Positions 34,498 through 44,674 are shown, counted from the first letter of the stretch. The stretch is DNA of 64,000 nt from Paractinoplanes tereljensis (GCF_016862435.1 NZ_BOMY01000013.1:248001-312000), one strand, 5' to 3'. Translations and numbers: made by a program. The notes: a model not told the origin generated them from the sequence alone.

Positions 34498-36057
34498 CTA
34501 CCCGACGTTGACCTGCACGGAATGCCATCCGGTGGCCCCGTCCGGAGCAGGCGGGGCGGGGGTGGACGTCTGGGTCTGCCCACTCGTGTCCGTTGCGCGC
34601 ACCCGCAAAATGTGCTGTCCCTCGGTCGCCTGCCACGGGTAGCTCCACTGCCGCCAGGTGTCCGCCGACGCCGTCTCGTGGAGCTCGGCCACCGCCCACG
34701 GACCGTCGTCGATCTGGACTTCAACCTTGCTGATTCCGCGGTGCTGCGCCCAGGCCACCCCGGCGATCGGCACGGTGCCCGGCGACCGCGCCGCGCCGTC
34801 GCGCGGCGTGTCGATCCGCGACTCGGTCTTGATCGGCGCCTGCTGCGACCACCCACGCGGCACCCAGTAGGCGTCGAAATCCGCAAAACGCGCGAGTTCG
34901 ATCTCGGTGATCCATTTGCACGCGCTCACATACCCGTACAGGCCGGGCACCACCATCCGCACCGGGAAACCATGATCGACCGGCAGCGGCACCCCGTTCA
35001 TCCCGACCGCGAGCAGCGCATCCCGCCCATCGCGCAGGGCCGCGGTCGGCGAACCGCAGGTCCAGCCGTCCACCGACCGCTGCACCACCTGATCGGCGCC
35101 GGGCAGCGGGTCGGCCTCGTCGAGCAGCTCCTTGATCGGCGTTCCGAGCCACAACGCGTTCCCGATCAGATCCCCGCCGACCTCGTTGGAGACGCAGGCC
35201 AGCGTGACGTACCGCTCGATCATCGGCCGTTGCAGCAGCTCTTCCCAGGTGATCGTGATCGGGTTCCGCACCATCCCGTGGATCTTCAACTGCCACGTCG
35301 ACGGATCGACCTGCGGCGGATACAGCGCCGTGTCGATCCGATAGAAATCCTTGTTGGACGAGACGAACGGCGTCGCGCCTTGCGCCTGCACGCCGCTCGG
35401 CAGCGGCGGAGCCGTCTGCCGCGCCGCCGGCAGAACGACGTCCTTCCGCGCCTGCGTAACGGCCCGCCGCGAGGTCAGCAGCCGCCCGCCAAACCCCGAA
35501 ACCAGGGCAATACCCCCCGCGATCCCCAACGCTTGGAGAAATCGCCGCCGGCTCTCATACGAGTACGCCGTTGGAGCAGTCCCGGCCTTCTCAGTGGGAG
35601 CTTCGTCGGACACCGGGCCGTCCGCCCCATCCGGCCGGGTCAGATCCAGCAGATAGCGCAAGACAAAGACCGCGAGCGCCGCCCCCACGAGGGTCGGCAG
35701 GGCCGCCGTCACGCCCGCGTCGTGCCGGGTCACCGCGGCCGCGACCCCGATGACCGCGAACAGCCCGATCCCGGCCAGCCCGGCCCGCCACCACCGCGCG
35801 GCGACGATCCCGAGCCCGAAGGCATAGGCCGCGAGCAGGATCGCGGTGCCGGTGATCAGCGCGGTCTTGTCGTGCACCCCGAACACCGCGACGCCGAAGT
35901 CCTTCATCGCCGGCGGCACGTTGTCGACCACCACACCACCGACCGCCAGCAACGGCGCCGACAGCGGCCCGGTCAGCACCGCCACCACCTCGGCCACGCC
36001 CACGGCCACCGCCGCAGCCGCCACCCCGGCCAACCCGGCCCGCACAGAAAGCTTCAC
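34498..36057 (-). CDS. membrane-anchored molybdopterin-dependent oxidoreductase (sulfite oxidase family)
   Basis: Protein of 519 aa with four or five N-terminal membrane helices (residues 1-140). A cytoplasm-like linker and a twin-Arg-like/anchor segment (ESRRRFLQALGIAGGIALVSGFGG) follow, then the sulfite-oxidase-type molybdopterin domain. The Mo-ligating Cys is in RYVTLACVSNEVGGDLIGNALW; WVPRGWSQQAPIKTESRIDTP leads into the C-terminal Mo-co dimerisation Ig-like domain (GISKVEVQIDDGPWAVAEL). The SRRRFL motif fits Tat export. No partner heme protein is adjacent, so donor and acceptor are unknown. GTG 36057 has GGAGGAG 9 nt upstream. Confidence 0.9.
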   Translation of the reverse strand: MKLSVRAGLAGVAAAAVAVGVAEVVAVLTGPLSAPLLAVGGVVVDNVPPAMKDFGVAVFGVHDKTALITGTAILLAAYAFGLGIVAARWWRAGLAGIGLFAVIGVAAAVTRHDAGVTAALPTLVGAALAVFVLRYLLDLTRPDGADGPVSDEAPTEKAGTAPTAYSYESRRRFLQALGIAGGIALVSGFGGRLLTSRRAVTQARKDVVLPAARQTAPPLPSGVQAQGATPFVSSNKDFYRIDTALYPPQVDPSTWQLKIHGMVRNPITITWEELLQRPMIERYVTLACVSNEVGGDLIGNALWLGTPIKELLDEADPLPGADQVVQRSVDGWTCGSPTAALRDGRDALLAVGMNGVPLPVDHGFPVRMVVPGLYGYVSACKWITEIELARFADFDAYWVPRGWSQQAPIKTESRIDTPRDGAARSPGTVPIAGVAWAQHRGISKVEVQIDDGPWAVAELHETASADTWRQWSYPWQATEGQHILRVRATDTSGQTQTSTPAPPAPDGATGWHSVQVNVG

Positions 36058-36351
36058 CGGATCATTCTCCTCCGCCGGCGAGGCGACAAACCTTACGACT
36101 CAGTGATCATCGAACCCGCCCGCTCAACTCAGATGCGCACCTCAGCATGTATTTCCATACGCAGAAATAGATGCCGGTTGAGGGATGGTGCCGGAAACAA
36201 AATCCCGGCAGACTCCAGCAAGATCGGTCACTGACGATGTCCTCGTCGTCGGCCGGCCGCGTATTGGGGAGGGCGTGCAGTGCTCCGGGTGCGCACCGTG
36301 TCCACGGTGGCCGGTCGGGCATTCGCGCGCGGCGCTAGGAAGGCGGCCCGA

Positions 36352-39300
36352 ATGGGCGATAAAAGACTTAGCAAACGATTCACGGTAATGGCCGGTATTG
36401 GAATTCTGACCGCGGCGATGGGCGTGGTGTCGGCATCGTCTGCCGCGTCCGCCGCCCCGAGCCTGCGGCAGAGTTTCAAGCCGGTCCCGGCCGGATCAAA
36501 AATCACCAAGGTCCCCGCCGGTCTGCAGAAGACCCCGGTGACCGTGATGGTGCAGCTCAGCGACGCACCGGTGGCAGCGGCCGACGCCGCGGCCGCCACG
36601 CCGCTGACCGACACCCAGAAGCGGCAGCGACGCGACAAGCTCCGGTCGGACCAGGCTCCGGTCGAGAAGAAGGCCCGCCAGCTCGGCGGCACCGTGCTGG
36701 GCAGTTACCAGCACGCCTACAACGGCATCAAGGTGCGGGTCAACGCGGGCGAGCTGGACGCGCTGGCGGCGACGCCCGGCGTGGTCGCCGTGCACGCGGT
36801 GCAGACGGTGAAGCCGGACAACACCAAGGGCGTGCCGCTGATCGGCGCCCCCACGGTCTGGAACACCCCGGACAAGTACCGCGGTGAGGGCATCAAGGTC
36901 GCCGTCATCGACACCGGCATCGACTACACGCACGCCGACTTCGGCGGTCCCGGCACCACGGCCGCCTACGAGGCAGCCCACGCCCAGGAGACCACGGCGG
37001 CCGACCCGGCCCTGTTCGGCCCGAAGGCCGCGAAGGTCAAGGGCGGCATCGACCTGGTCGGCGACAGCTACAACGCCGACCCGGCCAGCGCCTCCTACCA
37101 GCCGGTGCCGCACCCCGACGCGAACCCGCTCGACTGCAACGGCCACGGCTCGCACGTCGGCGGCACGATCGGCGGCTTCGGTGTCCTGGCCAACGGCAAG
37201 ACCTACAAGGGCGCGTACGACAAGAACACGATCAGCGCCAACTCCTGGCTGGTCGGACCCGGCGTCGCCCCCAAGGCCGACCTGTACGCGATCCGCGTCT
37301 TCGGCTGCGACGGCTCCACCGACATGACGGTGGACGCGATCGACTGGGCCGTCGCCAACGACATCGACGTCATCAACATGTCGCTCGGCTCGCCGTTCGG
37401 CACCGCAGACGCCCCCGAGTCGGTCGCGGCCGACAACGCGGCCAAGGACGGCGTCATCGTGGTGGCCTCGGCCGGCAACTCCGGCGCGGCGCCGTACATC
37501 GTGGGCAGCCCGTCCGTCGCGACCAGCACGATCAGCGTCGCGGCCAACGACCCGACCCCGTCCTTCCCGGGCGCGCACCTGTCGATCGGGCTGGACGCGA
37601 TCAACGCCAACGGCGCCACCTTCGCCGACGGCACCTCGCTGCCGATCAAGGTGGTCGGTAACGGCGTGGGCGGCATCTCGCTCGGCTGCTCCGTCGCGGA
37701 CTTCACCGCGGCCGGCGTCGAGGGCAAGCTCGCCGTGGTGGCCCGGGGCACCTGTGGCCGGGTCGCGAAGGCGGTCTACGGCCAGGCGGCCGGCGCCGCC
37801 GCGGTCCTGATGGTCAACAACGCCGCCTCCTACCCGCCGTACGAGGGTGCGATCACCAGCAACCCGGACAACGGCGAGCCGGCCAACGTCACCATCCCGT
37901 TCCTCGGTGTGCCGTCGACGTCCGCCGCGGCCATCGTCGCCGCGGACGGCCAGACCACCACGCTGACCAACAACCAGCTGCAGAACCCGACGTACACGGC
38001 GACGGCGAGCTTCTCGTCCGGCGGCGCGCGCACCGGGGACAGCTGGCTCAAACCGGACGTCACCGCGCCCGGCGTGAGCATCTCGTCGGTCGGCGTGGGC
38101 ACCGGCACCGGCGCGGTGGTGGAGTCCGGCACCTCGATGGCCGCTCCGCACACCGCCGGCGAGGCCGCCCTGGTCAAGCAGGCGCACCCGGACTGGCGCA
38201 AGGTCTCGTACTGGAAGGCGGCGATCGTCAACACCGCCAACCCGGGCGGGGTCGCCGGTTACAGCACGCGGCTCGACGGCGCCGGCCTGATCCAGGCTCC
38301 CGGCGCGGTCGACACCCAGGTCGTCGCGCTCGGCGACACCAACACGGCGACGCTCAACTACGGCTTCGCCGAGCTGGACCGCAACTACGCCAAGACGAAG
38401 GTCGTCAAGCTGAAGAACTTCAGCCGGTCGGCCCAGACCTACACCGTCTCCACCAGCCTTCCCAGCGGCAGCGCACACACCGTGAAGCTGTCCAAGAAGC
38501 GGGTGACCGTGCCGGGTCGCAGTGAGACCACGGTGGGCGTCACCGTGCAGGTGCCGGCCGCGACTGCGGGCAACTCGGCCCAGTACCAGGACGTCGCCGG
38601 CCTGGTGACCTTCACCCCGGTGGGTAACGGCGTCGCCCTGCGAGTGCCGTACTACCTGGTGCCGCAGTCGGTGTCGCAGATCAACACCAAGGTCGACACC
38701 AGCAAGCTGCGCCGCTCGGGTTCGGCCACCGCCACGGTGACCAACCGGCACGGCGCGGTCTCCGGCCTCGCCGACTTCTACGCCTGGGGCCTCTCCGACG
38801 GCCGGGACGCCGAGACCGGCGCCGCCGACCTGCGGGCCGTCGGTGTGCAGAGCCTGCCGGCCGACGGGGCGATCGCGTTCGCGGTCAACACCCACAACCG
38901 CCTGTCCAACGCCGCCCGCAACGAGTTCGACATCTACGTCGACGTCAACGGCGACGGCACCGACGACTACGACGTAGTGGGCGTCGACTACGGCCTGCTC
39001 ACCACCGGTGACCTCACCGGCGAGCTGGTCACGGCGGTGTTCGACCTGCGTACCGGGGACGGCACGCTGGAGTTCTTCGCCGACGCGCCGTTCGACAGCA
39101 GCACCCTGGTGCTGCCGGTGCTGGTCTCCCAGCTCTGCGCCGAGGGCTCGCCGTGCCTGTCCGCGGACAGCCCGCGGCTGACCTACCACGCGGAGAGCAT
39201 CGGCCTGATCGACGGCAACGACGACGAGATCGCCACCAAGGCGACCTTCAACGCGTTCACCCCGTCGCTCACCACCGGCGTCGCCCTCCCGGTGGCCCCC

Positions 39301-39435
39301 AACCAGACCGTCACCCAGACGGTCCAGCTGGACAAGGCCGAGTTCGCCAAGAGCCCGGCCAAGGGCTTCCTGGTGGTAACCCACGACAACCGAAGCCGTG
39401 ACGAGGCCCAGCTGATCCCGGTCAGCGCGCACTGA
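36352..39435 (+). CDS. large secreted subtilase with PA domain
   Basis: S8 peptidase of 1027 aa. It has a signal peptide (RFTVMAGIGILTAAMGVVSASSAASA) and I9 pro-domain (VTVMVQLSDAPVAAAD ... VKVRVNAGELDALAATPGVVAVHAV). The catalytic domain has Asp (AVIDTGIDYTHADFGG), His (CNGHGSHVGGTIGG), Asn (VASAGNSG) and Ser (ESGTSMAAPHTAGEAAL). A PA domain is inserted between Asn and Ser, around residues 440-550. Fn3-like and beta-rich C-terminal domains follow. ATG 36352 has AGGAAGG 8 nt upstream. It is probably a scavenging exoprotease. No sorting signal is seen. Confidence 0.92.
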   Translation: MGDKRLSKRFTVMAGIGILTAAMGVVSASSAASAAPSLRQSFKPVPAGSKITKVPAGLQKTPVTVMVQLSDAPVAAADAAAATPLTDTQKRQRRDKLRSDQAPVEKKARQLGGTVLGSYQHAYNGIKVRVNAGELDALAATPGVVAVHAVQTVKPDNTKGVPLIGAPTVWNTPDKYRGEGIKVAVIDTGIDYTHADFGGPGTTAAYEAAHAQETTAADPALFGPKAAKVKGGIDLVGDSYNADPASASYQPVPHPDANPLDCNGHGSHVGGTIGGFGVLANGKTYKGAYDKNTISANSWLVGPGVAPKADLYAIRVFGCDGSTDMTVDAIDWAVANDIDVINMSLGSPFGTADAPESVAADNAAKDGVIVVASAGNSGAAPYIVGSPSVATSTISVAANDPTPSFPGAHLSIGLDAINANGATFADGTSLPIKVVGNGVGGISLGCSVADFTAAGVEGKLAVVARGTCGRVAKAVYGQAAGAAAVLMVNNAASYPPYEGAITSNPDNGEPANVTIPFLGVPSTSAAAIVAADGQTTTLTNNQLQNPTYTATASFSSGGARTGDSWLKPDVTAPGVSISSVGVGTGTGAVVESGTSMAAPHTAGEAALVKQAHPDWRKVSYWKAAIVNTANPGGVAGYSTRLDGAGLIQAPGAVDTQVVALGDTNTATLNYGFAELDRNYAKTKVVKLKNFSRSAQTYTVSTSLPSGSAHTVKLSKKRVTVPGRSETTVGVTVQVPAATAGNSAQYQDVAGLVTFTPVGNGVALRVPYYLVPQSVSQINTKVDTSKLRRSGSATATVTNRHGAVSGLADFYAWGLSDGRDAETGAADLRAVGVQSLPADGAIAFAVNTHNRLSNAARNEFDIYVDVNGDGTDDYDVVGVDYGLLTTGDLTGELVTAVFDLRTGDGTLEFFADAPFDSSTLVLPVLVSQLCAEGSPCLSADSPRLTYHAESIGLIDGNDDEIATKATFNAFTPSLTTGVALPVAPNQTVTQTVQLDKAEFAKSPAKGFLVVTHDNRSRDEAQLIPVSAH

Positions 39436-39449
39436 TCACCCGTTGACAG

Positions 39450-39480
39450 GCGGCCCGGGACTCATCGAGTCCCGGGCCGC
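39450..39480. terminator. bidirectional terminator between subtilase and M16 gene
   Basis: Perfect 13-bp stem GCGGCCCGGGACT/AGTCCCGGGCCGC with CATCG loop between two convergent genes; TTCACG follows on the plus strand. Confidence 0.8.
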
Positions 39481-39492
39481 TTCACGTCAGCG

Positions 39493-41184
39493 TTACCCCC
39501 GCCGACGACGCGCCGAGCGCCGGACGCCGAACACGCCGCCCGCCGTCACCGCCGCGCAGAAGACGGTCAGCCCGATGACAATGCCGCGGTCCTCGCTGTC
39601 CGCCAGCGCGCCGATAGCGAACAGGGCGGTCAGCGCGCCGAAGAACACGACCAACGGCCAGAAGAAAATCAAACCCAGCAGGCCGACGGTACGGTCGTGC
39701 GAGCTCACCGGGGCGGGCGTCGCGACCGGCTGGACCTGCCCCTGCGGCTGCGGCACCTGGCGGGGGTCGCGGGCCGGCTGGTAAACCCGGATCCCCGGCC
39801 GGATCCCGCCGTCGACCGCCGCCACCGCCCGCGCCCCGTCCGCGAGCAGAGTCGGCTCGACCCGGATCACGGTCCCGTCCGGGCCGATCAGCTGCCGGGC
39901 GCCGTCCGGCCAGGCCCGCACCAGGACGCACTCGGCATGCCGCACGGTCGACACACCGTCCCCGGTGATCAGGCTGACCCCGTCCGGAGCGACGATCAGC
40001 CGGTCCGCGGGCTCCGCCTGGAAGAGGAACTGATGGCCGGCGACCGCCGTGTCGGAGCCGGCCGGGGCCGCGGTGAAGCCGGCCCAGTCGGCCCGGTTCG
40101 GCGCCATCACCAGCCCGGTACTCCAGGCTCGGGCGGCCACCTCGGCCACGTCGGCCACGGTCACCGCCCGCGACTCGGCCACCGCCTGCTCCATCTCCTC
40201 GACCGCGCGCCCGGTGAGCAGGTTGAACGCCTGGGCCGGCAGGCGCGCCGCGACGTCCTCGGCGTGCCGCAGTGACTCGATCCGCTTGTTGACCACGGCG
40301 GTCACGTCGGCCGGGTCGATCCGGCCGACCCGCATGGTGGCGAGCACGTCGACAAAGGCGCCGAGCACCGCGCCCTGCTTCTCCGGCAGCGAATCAGCCA
40401 CCGCGGTGACGATCGCGCTGTCCCGGCCGAGGGTCTGGTAGTCGGTCTGCACCGTGTACGAAAGCCCCGCGTCCTGGCGCAGCTCGCGGAACATCACCCG
40501 CTCCAGCACCGACGCGAAGATCCCGGCGGCGGTCGAGCGCGGCACCGCGGCGTCCCAGACGACCACGCCGGACGAACCGGGGAAGAACGCGGGCGTGACC
40601 GGCAGCGCCGACGATGGCCGGGGCGCCGCCATCCGCACCCCGGCCGGCAGGTCCAGGCGCAGGTCGGCGGGTATGGCGTCGCCGGCCACCCACAACACCG
40701 CGTTCTCCCGGGTGAAGTAGCGGGCCACCCAGTCACGCAGCTCGTCCTCGGTGATGGCGGGCAGCCCCCACTCCGGGTAGCCGCTCAGGCCATAGTCGCG
40801 CGCGCCGTGCCGCCAGATCGCCATCGGTTCGGCCACGCCCGGCGTACGGCCGTTGGCCTCGGCCTGAAGCAGTTCCTTCTCGACGGCCAGCCGGTGCATC
40901 GGCAGGTTCCGCAGCGAGGCACACACGCCGTTGAGGAATGCGGCGATCTCCGCCTCGCCGCCCTGCATGTGGAAGTAGGTGAACTCGGCGCCGGTCGCGC
41001 CGTTGTAGTGATAGTCGGCGACGCCCACCGAGTGCAGCGCCAGGTGTTCAACCAGGTGGGTGATGCCGTGCCGGGCCAGCGGCTCGTCGGCGTACCCGAC
41101 TCGGAAGGCCAGCCCGGCCCGGGCCGGCCCGGTCGTCGGCGCCAGCAGGACGGGAACCCCGTCGATCGAGGTCTGCTTGATCAT
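39493..41184 (-). CDS. M16-like (insulinase) metallopeptidase with C-terminal membrane anchor
   Basis: Protein of about 563 aa. The N-terminal half is an M16 peptidase domain with the inverted zinc motif HLVEHLAL (HxxEH) near residue 50 and the distal Glu in VEKELLQAEANGR. The second M16 half-domain follows, without a zinc site. A DUF-like beta segment and two C-terminal membrane helices (VGLLGLIFFWPLVVFFGALTALFAIGAL and GIVIGLTVFCAAVTAGGVFGV) complete it. Most bacterial M16 enzymes are soluble, so a single-chain, tail-anchored version is unusual. ATG 41184 overlaps the stop of the upstream DUF4034-like gene (ATGA). Confidence 0.8.
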   Translation of the reverse strand: MIKQTSIDGVPVLLAPTTGPARAGLAFRVGYADEPLARHGITHLVEHLALHSVGVADYHYNGATGAEFTYFHMQGGEAEIAAFLNGVCASLRNLPMHRLAVEKELLQAEANGRTPGVAEPMAIWRHGARDYGLSGYPEWGLPAITEDELRDWVARYFTRENAVLWVAGDAIPADLRLDLPAGVRMAAPRPSSALPVTPAFFPGSSGVVVWDAAVPRSTAAGIFASVLERVMFRELRQDAGLSYTVQTDYQTLGRDSAIVTAVADSLPEKQGAVLGAFVDVLATMRVGRIDPADVTAVVNKRIESLRHAEDVAARLPAQAFNLLTGRAVEEMEQAVAESRAVTVADVAEVAARAWSTGLVMAPNRADWAGFTAAPAGSDTAVAGHQFLFQAEPADRLIVAPDGVSLITGDGVSTVRHAECVLVRAWPDGARQLIGPDGTVIRVEPTLLADGARAVAAVDGGIRPGIRVYQPARDPRQVPQPQGQVQPVATPAPVSSHDRTVGLLGLIFFWPLVVFFGALTALFAIGALADSEDRGIVIGLTVFCAAVTAGGVFGVRRSARRRRG

Positions 41185-42140
41185 CGGGTCACCCCCGAGC
41201 CGGACAGCGCCCACTCCCGGGTCTGCCGGATGTGCCCGGCCGGATCATCGCCGGCCAGGTAACTCCACGGCAGCTCGGTGGCGACGTTGCCGAGCAGGCG
41301 GAAGACCGCACCGGTCGCGGCCTGGTCCTCGAGCATCGCGAAGAGAAACGCGAAGCTGCTGGCCACGTCAACCCAGCCATGCTCCCGGGAGAACCCGGGA
41401 TGCCAGATCGACCGCTGTGCGGCCTCGTAGATCTCCGCCCGGACCACGTCACCGCGCAGATAGGCCACGCCCTGGGCACCACCGCCGGCGTCGAGCCAGC
41501 GCTCGATGTGCCCGTCGGCGACCAGCCCGGCCTGGAGCGCGCCGGGCGGGGCCGCCAGCATCGTCTCCCGGCACCAGCGCTGCAGTTCCGCCCAGCTACC
41601 GCCCCACTTGGGGCACAGGCCCTGCAGGAACTGCCACTGACCGGGCAGGTGGTTCGGGTCGAGCGCGGCCAGCTTCCCGTACCGGCGGCGGGTCTCGGCG
41701 AGGCCCAGGCCCAAGCCCCGGGCCGAGATCAGCCGAACCGCCCACAGGGTCGGGTCGTCCGGCCGGCGGGCCACCCCGTCGAGCAGAACCACCTCGGCCC
41801 GGCGCAGCCAGTCGTGGAAGCTGTCGAACTGCTGCCGCGACACGTGCTCGGCGCGAGCGTCGCTCCGGATGTTCCAGCCCACCTCGATCAGGTGATTGCC
41901 GAGCATCGCCACGGCGGCCGTGTCGTTCGGGTCGGCACCTACCACGTACCGGAGGAAGTCTTCGAGGTGGTCGCCCTCGCTGCCGATGCGGATGAGCGTC
42001 GTGCGGGCGACCGGCGTCGCGGCATCCAGCACGCGGCGCACGGCGCCCCAGTCACGAGCGGCCAGGGCGGCGCGAACGGTGGTCACTTCGGGAAACACGG
42101 CCGCCGGATCGAACACAACGGCGCTTGCGGGGTCGGACAC
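41181..42140 (-). CDS. DUF4034-like helical protein
   Basis: Soluble, helix-rich protein of 319 aa without signal peptide. The most characteristic segment is LDPNHLPGQWQFLQGLCPKWGGSWAELQRWCRETM; an H...KWGGS pattern of this type is the hallmark of DUF4034 proteins, so I assign it there tentatively. Repeating helices suggest a TPR/SEL1-like fold. Translation is coupled to the M16 peptidase gene through an ATGA overlap, so the two products may act together. Function unknown. Confidence 0.65.
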   Translation of the reverse strand: MSDPASAVVFDPAAVFPEVTTVRAALAARDWGAVRRVLDAATPVARTTLIRIGSEGDHLEDFLRYVVGADPNDTAAVAMLGNHLIEVGWNIRSDARAEHVSRQQFDSFHDWLRRAEVVLLDGVARRPDDPTLWAVRLISARGLGLGLAETRRRYGKLAALDPNHLPGQWQFLQGLCPKWGGSWAELQRWCRETMLAAPPGALQAGLVADGHIERWLDAGGGAQGVAYLRGDVVRAEIYEAAQRSIWHPGFSREHGWVDVASSFAFLFAMLEDQAATGAVFRLLGNVATELPWSYLAGDDPAGHIRQTREWALSGSGVTR

Positions 42141-42207
42141 GGCTCGCGAGCGTACGCCGAAGTTGATCTTTTAGGGTCCTGCCTGACCAGGTGCTTTCGG
42201 CCACCGA

Positions 42208-43386
42208 TCAGCTGATCACCAGCGGGTCTTCGAGGAGGTGTTCGAAGGCCAGTTCGGCGGCGCCGATCAGGGCCGCGTCGTAACCCAGCTCGGGGGTGCG
42301 CAGGCGGATGTGCTCGCGGCAGGCCGGTAGCGCGATGGCGTTCAGGCGGCTGCGGATCTGGGCCGCCGCCACCAGGTAGACGTCCCGGAGGGTGCCGCCG
42401 AAGATGACGGCCTCGGGGTTGAAGATGTTGACCAGGTTGCCGACGCCGAAGCCGATCCACTCGCCGACCTGGCGCACCGCGAACTGGGCCTGGCTGTCGC
42501 CGCGCATGGCCGCGTCGACCACGCCCAGCACCGCCTCGCGGCCCGTGTCGTCGCCCCGGCCGGCGTGCTTGAGCAGGGCGTACTCGCCGATCTCGGTTTC
42601 CCAGCAACCCCGCGAGCCGCAGCTGCACTCCCGGCCGTACGGGTTGACGACCATGTGGCCGACCTCGCCGCCGTACCCGCCGTGGCCGGAGACGCGGCGG
42701 CCGTCGGCGATGATGCCGGCGCCGACGCCGGCGTCGCCGTACAGGTAGATGACGTTGTCGCAGCCCGCGGCGGCGCCGCGGGCGTGCTCGACCAGCGCGG
42801 AGACGTCGGCGTGGTTGCCCACGGTCAGGTGGCCGTCGCCCAGTTCGGCGCGCAGCGCCGCACCCACCGGCTCCTCCACCCAGCCGATCGTCGGCGCGAG
42901 CCGGACCATGCCGTCGTCGCGCCGCACCATGCCGGCCACCGCGACTCCGGTGCCGATGTAGCGGGCGCCGTCCGGCACCTCGCGGCGCATCTCGTGGACG
43001 AACTCGGTGAGCGGCTGGACCGCGTCGAGCACCTGCATGCCGCGCGGCCGGTCGGTCTCGCGCCGGTCCAGGATGCGTCCGCCGAGGCCGACCCGGGCCG
43101 CGCGCAGCCGGTCCACCTCGATGCTCAGCGCGTACGCGTAGACCATTGACGACTCGGGCCGGACGACCAGCGAAGGTCGTCCGGCCCGGCCGGTCTCACG
43201 TGGTGCCGCCTCGCTGACCAGCCCTGCGGTGGTCAGCTCGGCGGTCAGGGCCCCGATGGTGCTGCGGTTGAGGCCGAGCCGGCTGGTGAGTTCCGCCCGG
43301 GAGGTCGCGCCGTGTACATGCACGTACCGCAGCAGGGTCCCGAGGTTGTGCCGGCGTACCTCCTCCTGGCTGGGGCCGGCCCGCAT
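42208..43386 (-). CDS. ROK family transcriptional regulator (XylR-like)
   Basis: Repressor of 392 aa. It has an N-terminal winged helix (SRAELTSRLGLNRSTIGALTAELTTAGLV) and a ROK sugar-kinase-like domain with GDAGVGAGIIADGR, GGEVGHMVVNPYG and the zinc motif CSCGSRGCWETE. It sits 31 bp after the sugar permease gene as last gene of the importer operon, so it probably represses that operon until a sugar (xylose or related) binds. An 18-bp palindrome at 46860-46877 upstream of the binding-protein gene is a candidate operator. Confidence 0.88.
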   Translation of the reverse strand: MRAGPSQEEVRRHNLGTLLRYVHVHGATSRAELTSRLGLNRSTIGALTAELTTAGLVSEAAPRETGRAGRPSLVVRPESSMVYAYALSIEVDRLRAARVGLGGRILDRRETDRPRGMQVLDAVQPLTEFVHEMRREVPDGARYIGTGVAVAGMVRRDDGMVRLAPTIGWVEEPVGAALRAELGDGHLTVGNHADVSALVEHARGAAAGCDNVIYLYGDAGVGAGIIADGRRVSGHGGYGGEVGHMVVNPYGRECSCGSRGCWETEIGEYALLKHAGRGDDTGREAVLGVVDAAMRGDSQAQFAVRQVGEWIGFGVGNLVNIFNPEAVIFGGTLRDVYLVAAAQIRSRLNAIALPACREHIRLRTPELGYDAALIGAAELAFEHLLEDPLVIS

Positions 43387-43417
43387 CAGCGCGCCGCCCC
43401 CGTTCCCAGGATCCTTC

Positions 43418-44674
43418 TCATCGGTTTCCGGTGGATGCCGCCCTGCGCCGGGCCAGGGCGTCGACGCTTGCCGCGACCAGCAGGATCAGACCGGTCACGA
43501 TGTACTTCGTGCCCGCCTGGTAGCCCATCAGGCCCATGCCGTTGTCGATGACGGCGATCACCGCGCCACCGATGACGGCGTTGATGACCTTGCCCTTACC
43601 GCCGAAGAGGCTGGTGCCGCCGATGACGGCCGCGCCGACCGAGTACAGCAGGATGTTGCTACCACCGGTGTTCGGGTCGACCGAGTTGGCCCGGCTGACC
43701 GCGATGATGCCGCCGATCGAGGCCATGAACGAGCCGATCACGAAGACCGAGATGCGGATCCGGTCGACCGGGATACCGGCCCGGCGGGCCGCCTCGGTGT
43801 TGCCGCCGACCGCGTAGACGTGCCGGCCGTAGGTGGTGCGGCCCAGCACGAACGTCCAGACGACCAGGAAGACCGCGATGATCGGGGCGACGAACGGCAC
43901 GCCCTTCACCGAGTTCAGCACCGGGTTGATGCTGCGCTCCTGGGTCAGAACCCCGGTGGTCAGCAGCACGACGATGGCCAGACCGGCGATGCGCATCAGC
44001 ACGATGCCCATCGGGTCGGTGACCAGGTTCCGGGCGGCCCGGCTGCGCACGTTGTTCAGCTGGACGCCCGCGTAGGCGACCACCACGACGATCGCGATGA
44101 TCCAGCTGACCGAGACCGACATGTTGCTGTTGGCCAGCTTCAGCACGAAGGTGTCGGTGATCGAGATGTTCTTGCCGCCGCCGAGCAGCTTCAGCAGGAT
44201 GCCCTGGAAGGCGAGGAACGCGGCCAGGGTGACGACGAACGACGGAATGCCCAGCTTCGCGACCAGGAAGCCGAGGACGAAGCCGATCACGATGCCGGTG
44301 ATCATGGCCGCGGGGATGGCGGTGTACCACTCCCAGCCGTGGTTGGTCAGCAGGATCGCCATGATCGCGCCACAGACGCCGGAGGCGAAGCCGGCCGACA
44401 GGTCGATCTCGCCCAGCAGCAGGACGAAGACCAGACCCATGGCGATGAAGATGACCTGCGCGCCCTGCGAGAACAGGTTCGCGAAGTTGAGCGCGCTGAA
44501 GAACGTGTCCCGCGCGACGCCGAAGATCAGCGACAGGACGAGGAGTCCGAGGACCGCCGGCAGGGTTCCGAGGTCGCCCCCGCGCACCCGGCCCCAGTAA
44601 TCGTTGAGGTGGCTCCCGACGGTCGGCTTGACTACCTTGACGCCGCCGGCCGTGGTGGTCGTGGTGGTGGTCAC
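43418..44674 (-). CDS. sugar ABC transporter permease (XylH/RbsC family)
   Basis: Membrane subunit of 418 aa with about ten to twelve helices (BPD_transp_2 family). The family segments GEIDLSAGFASGVCGAIMA, FVVTLAAFLAFQGI, YGRHVYAVGGNTEAARRAGIPVDRI and VIGGTSLFGGKG are present. Longer than RbsC and with an extra central loop, as in XylH. It overlaps the ATPase gene by 4 bp (GTGA). Confidence 0.9.
   Translation of the reverse strand: MTTTTTTTAGGVKVVKPTVGSHLNDYWGRVRGGDLGTLPAVLGLLVLSLIFGVARDTFFSALNFANLFSQGAQVIFIAMGLVFVLLLGEIDLSAGFASGVCGAIMAILLTNHGWEWYTAIPAAMITGIVIGFVLGFLVAKLGIPSFVVTLAAFLAFQGILLKLLGGGKNISITDTFVLKLANSNMSVSVSWIIAIVVVVAYAGVQLNNVRSRAARNLVTDPMGIVLMRIAGLAIVVLLTTGVLTQERSINPVLNSVKGVPFVAPIIAVFLVVWTFVLGRTTYGRHVYAVGGNTEAARRAGIPVDRIRISVFVIGSFMASIGGIIAVSRANSVDPNTGGSNILLYSVGAAVIGGTSLFGGKGKVINAVIGGAVIAVIDNGMGLMGYQAGTKYIVTGLILLVAASVDALARRRAASTGNR

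Noticed and set aside
36496..39432. A 978-codon minus-strand frame opposite the large subtilase
   Set aside because: Low-complexity Val/Gly/Arg/Asp composition, no motif, and exactly antisense to a gene with clear catalytic residues.
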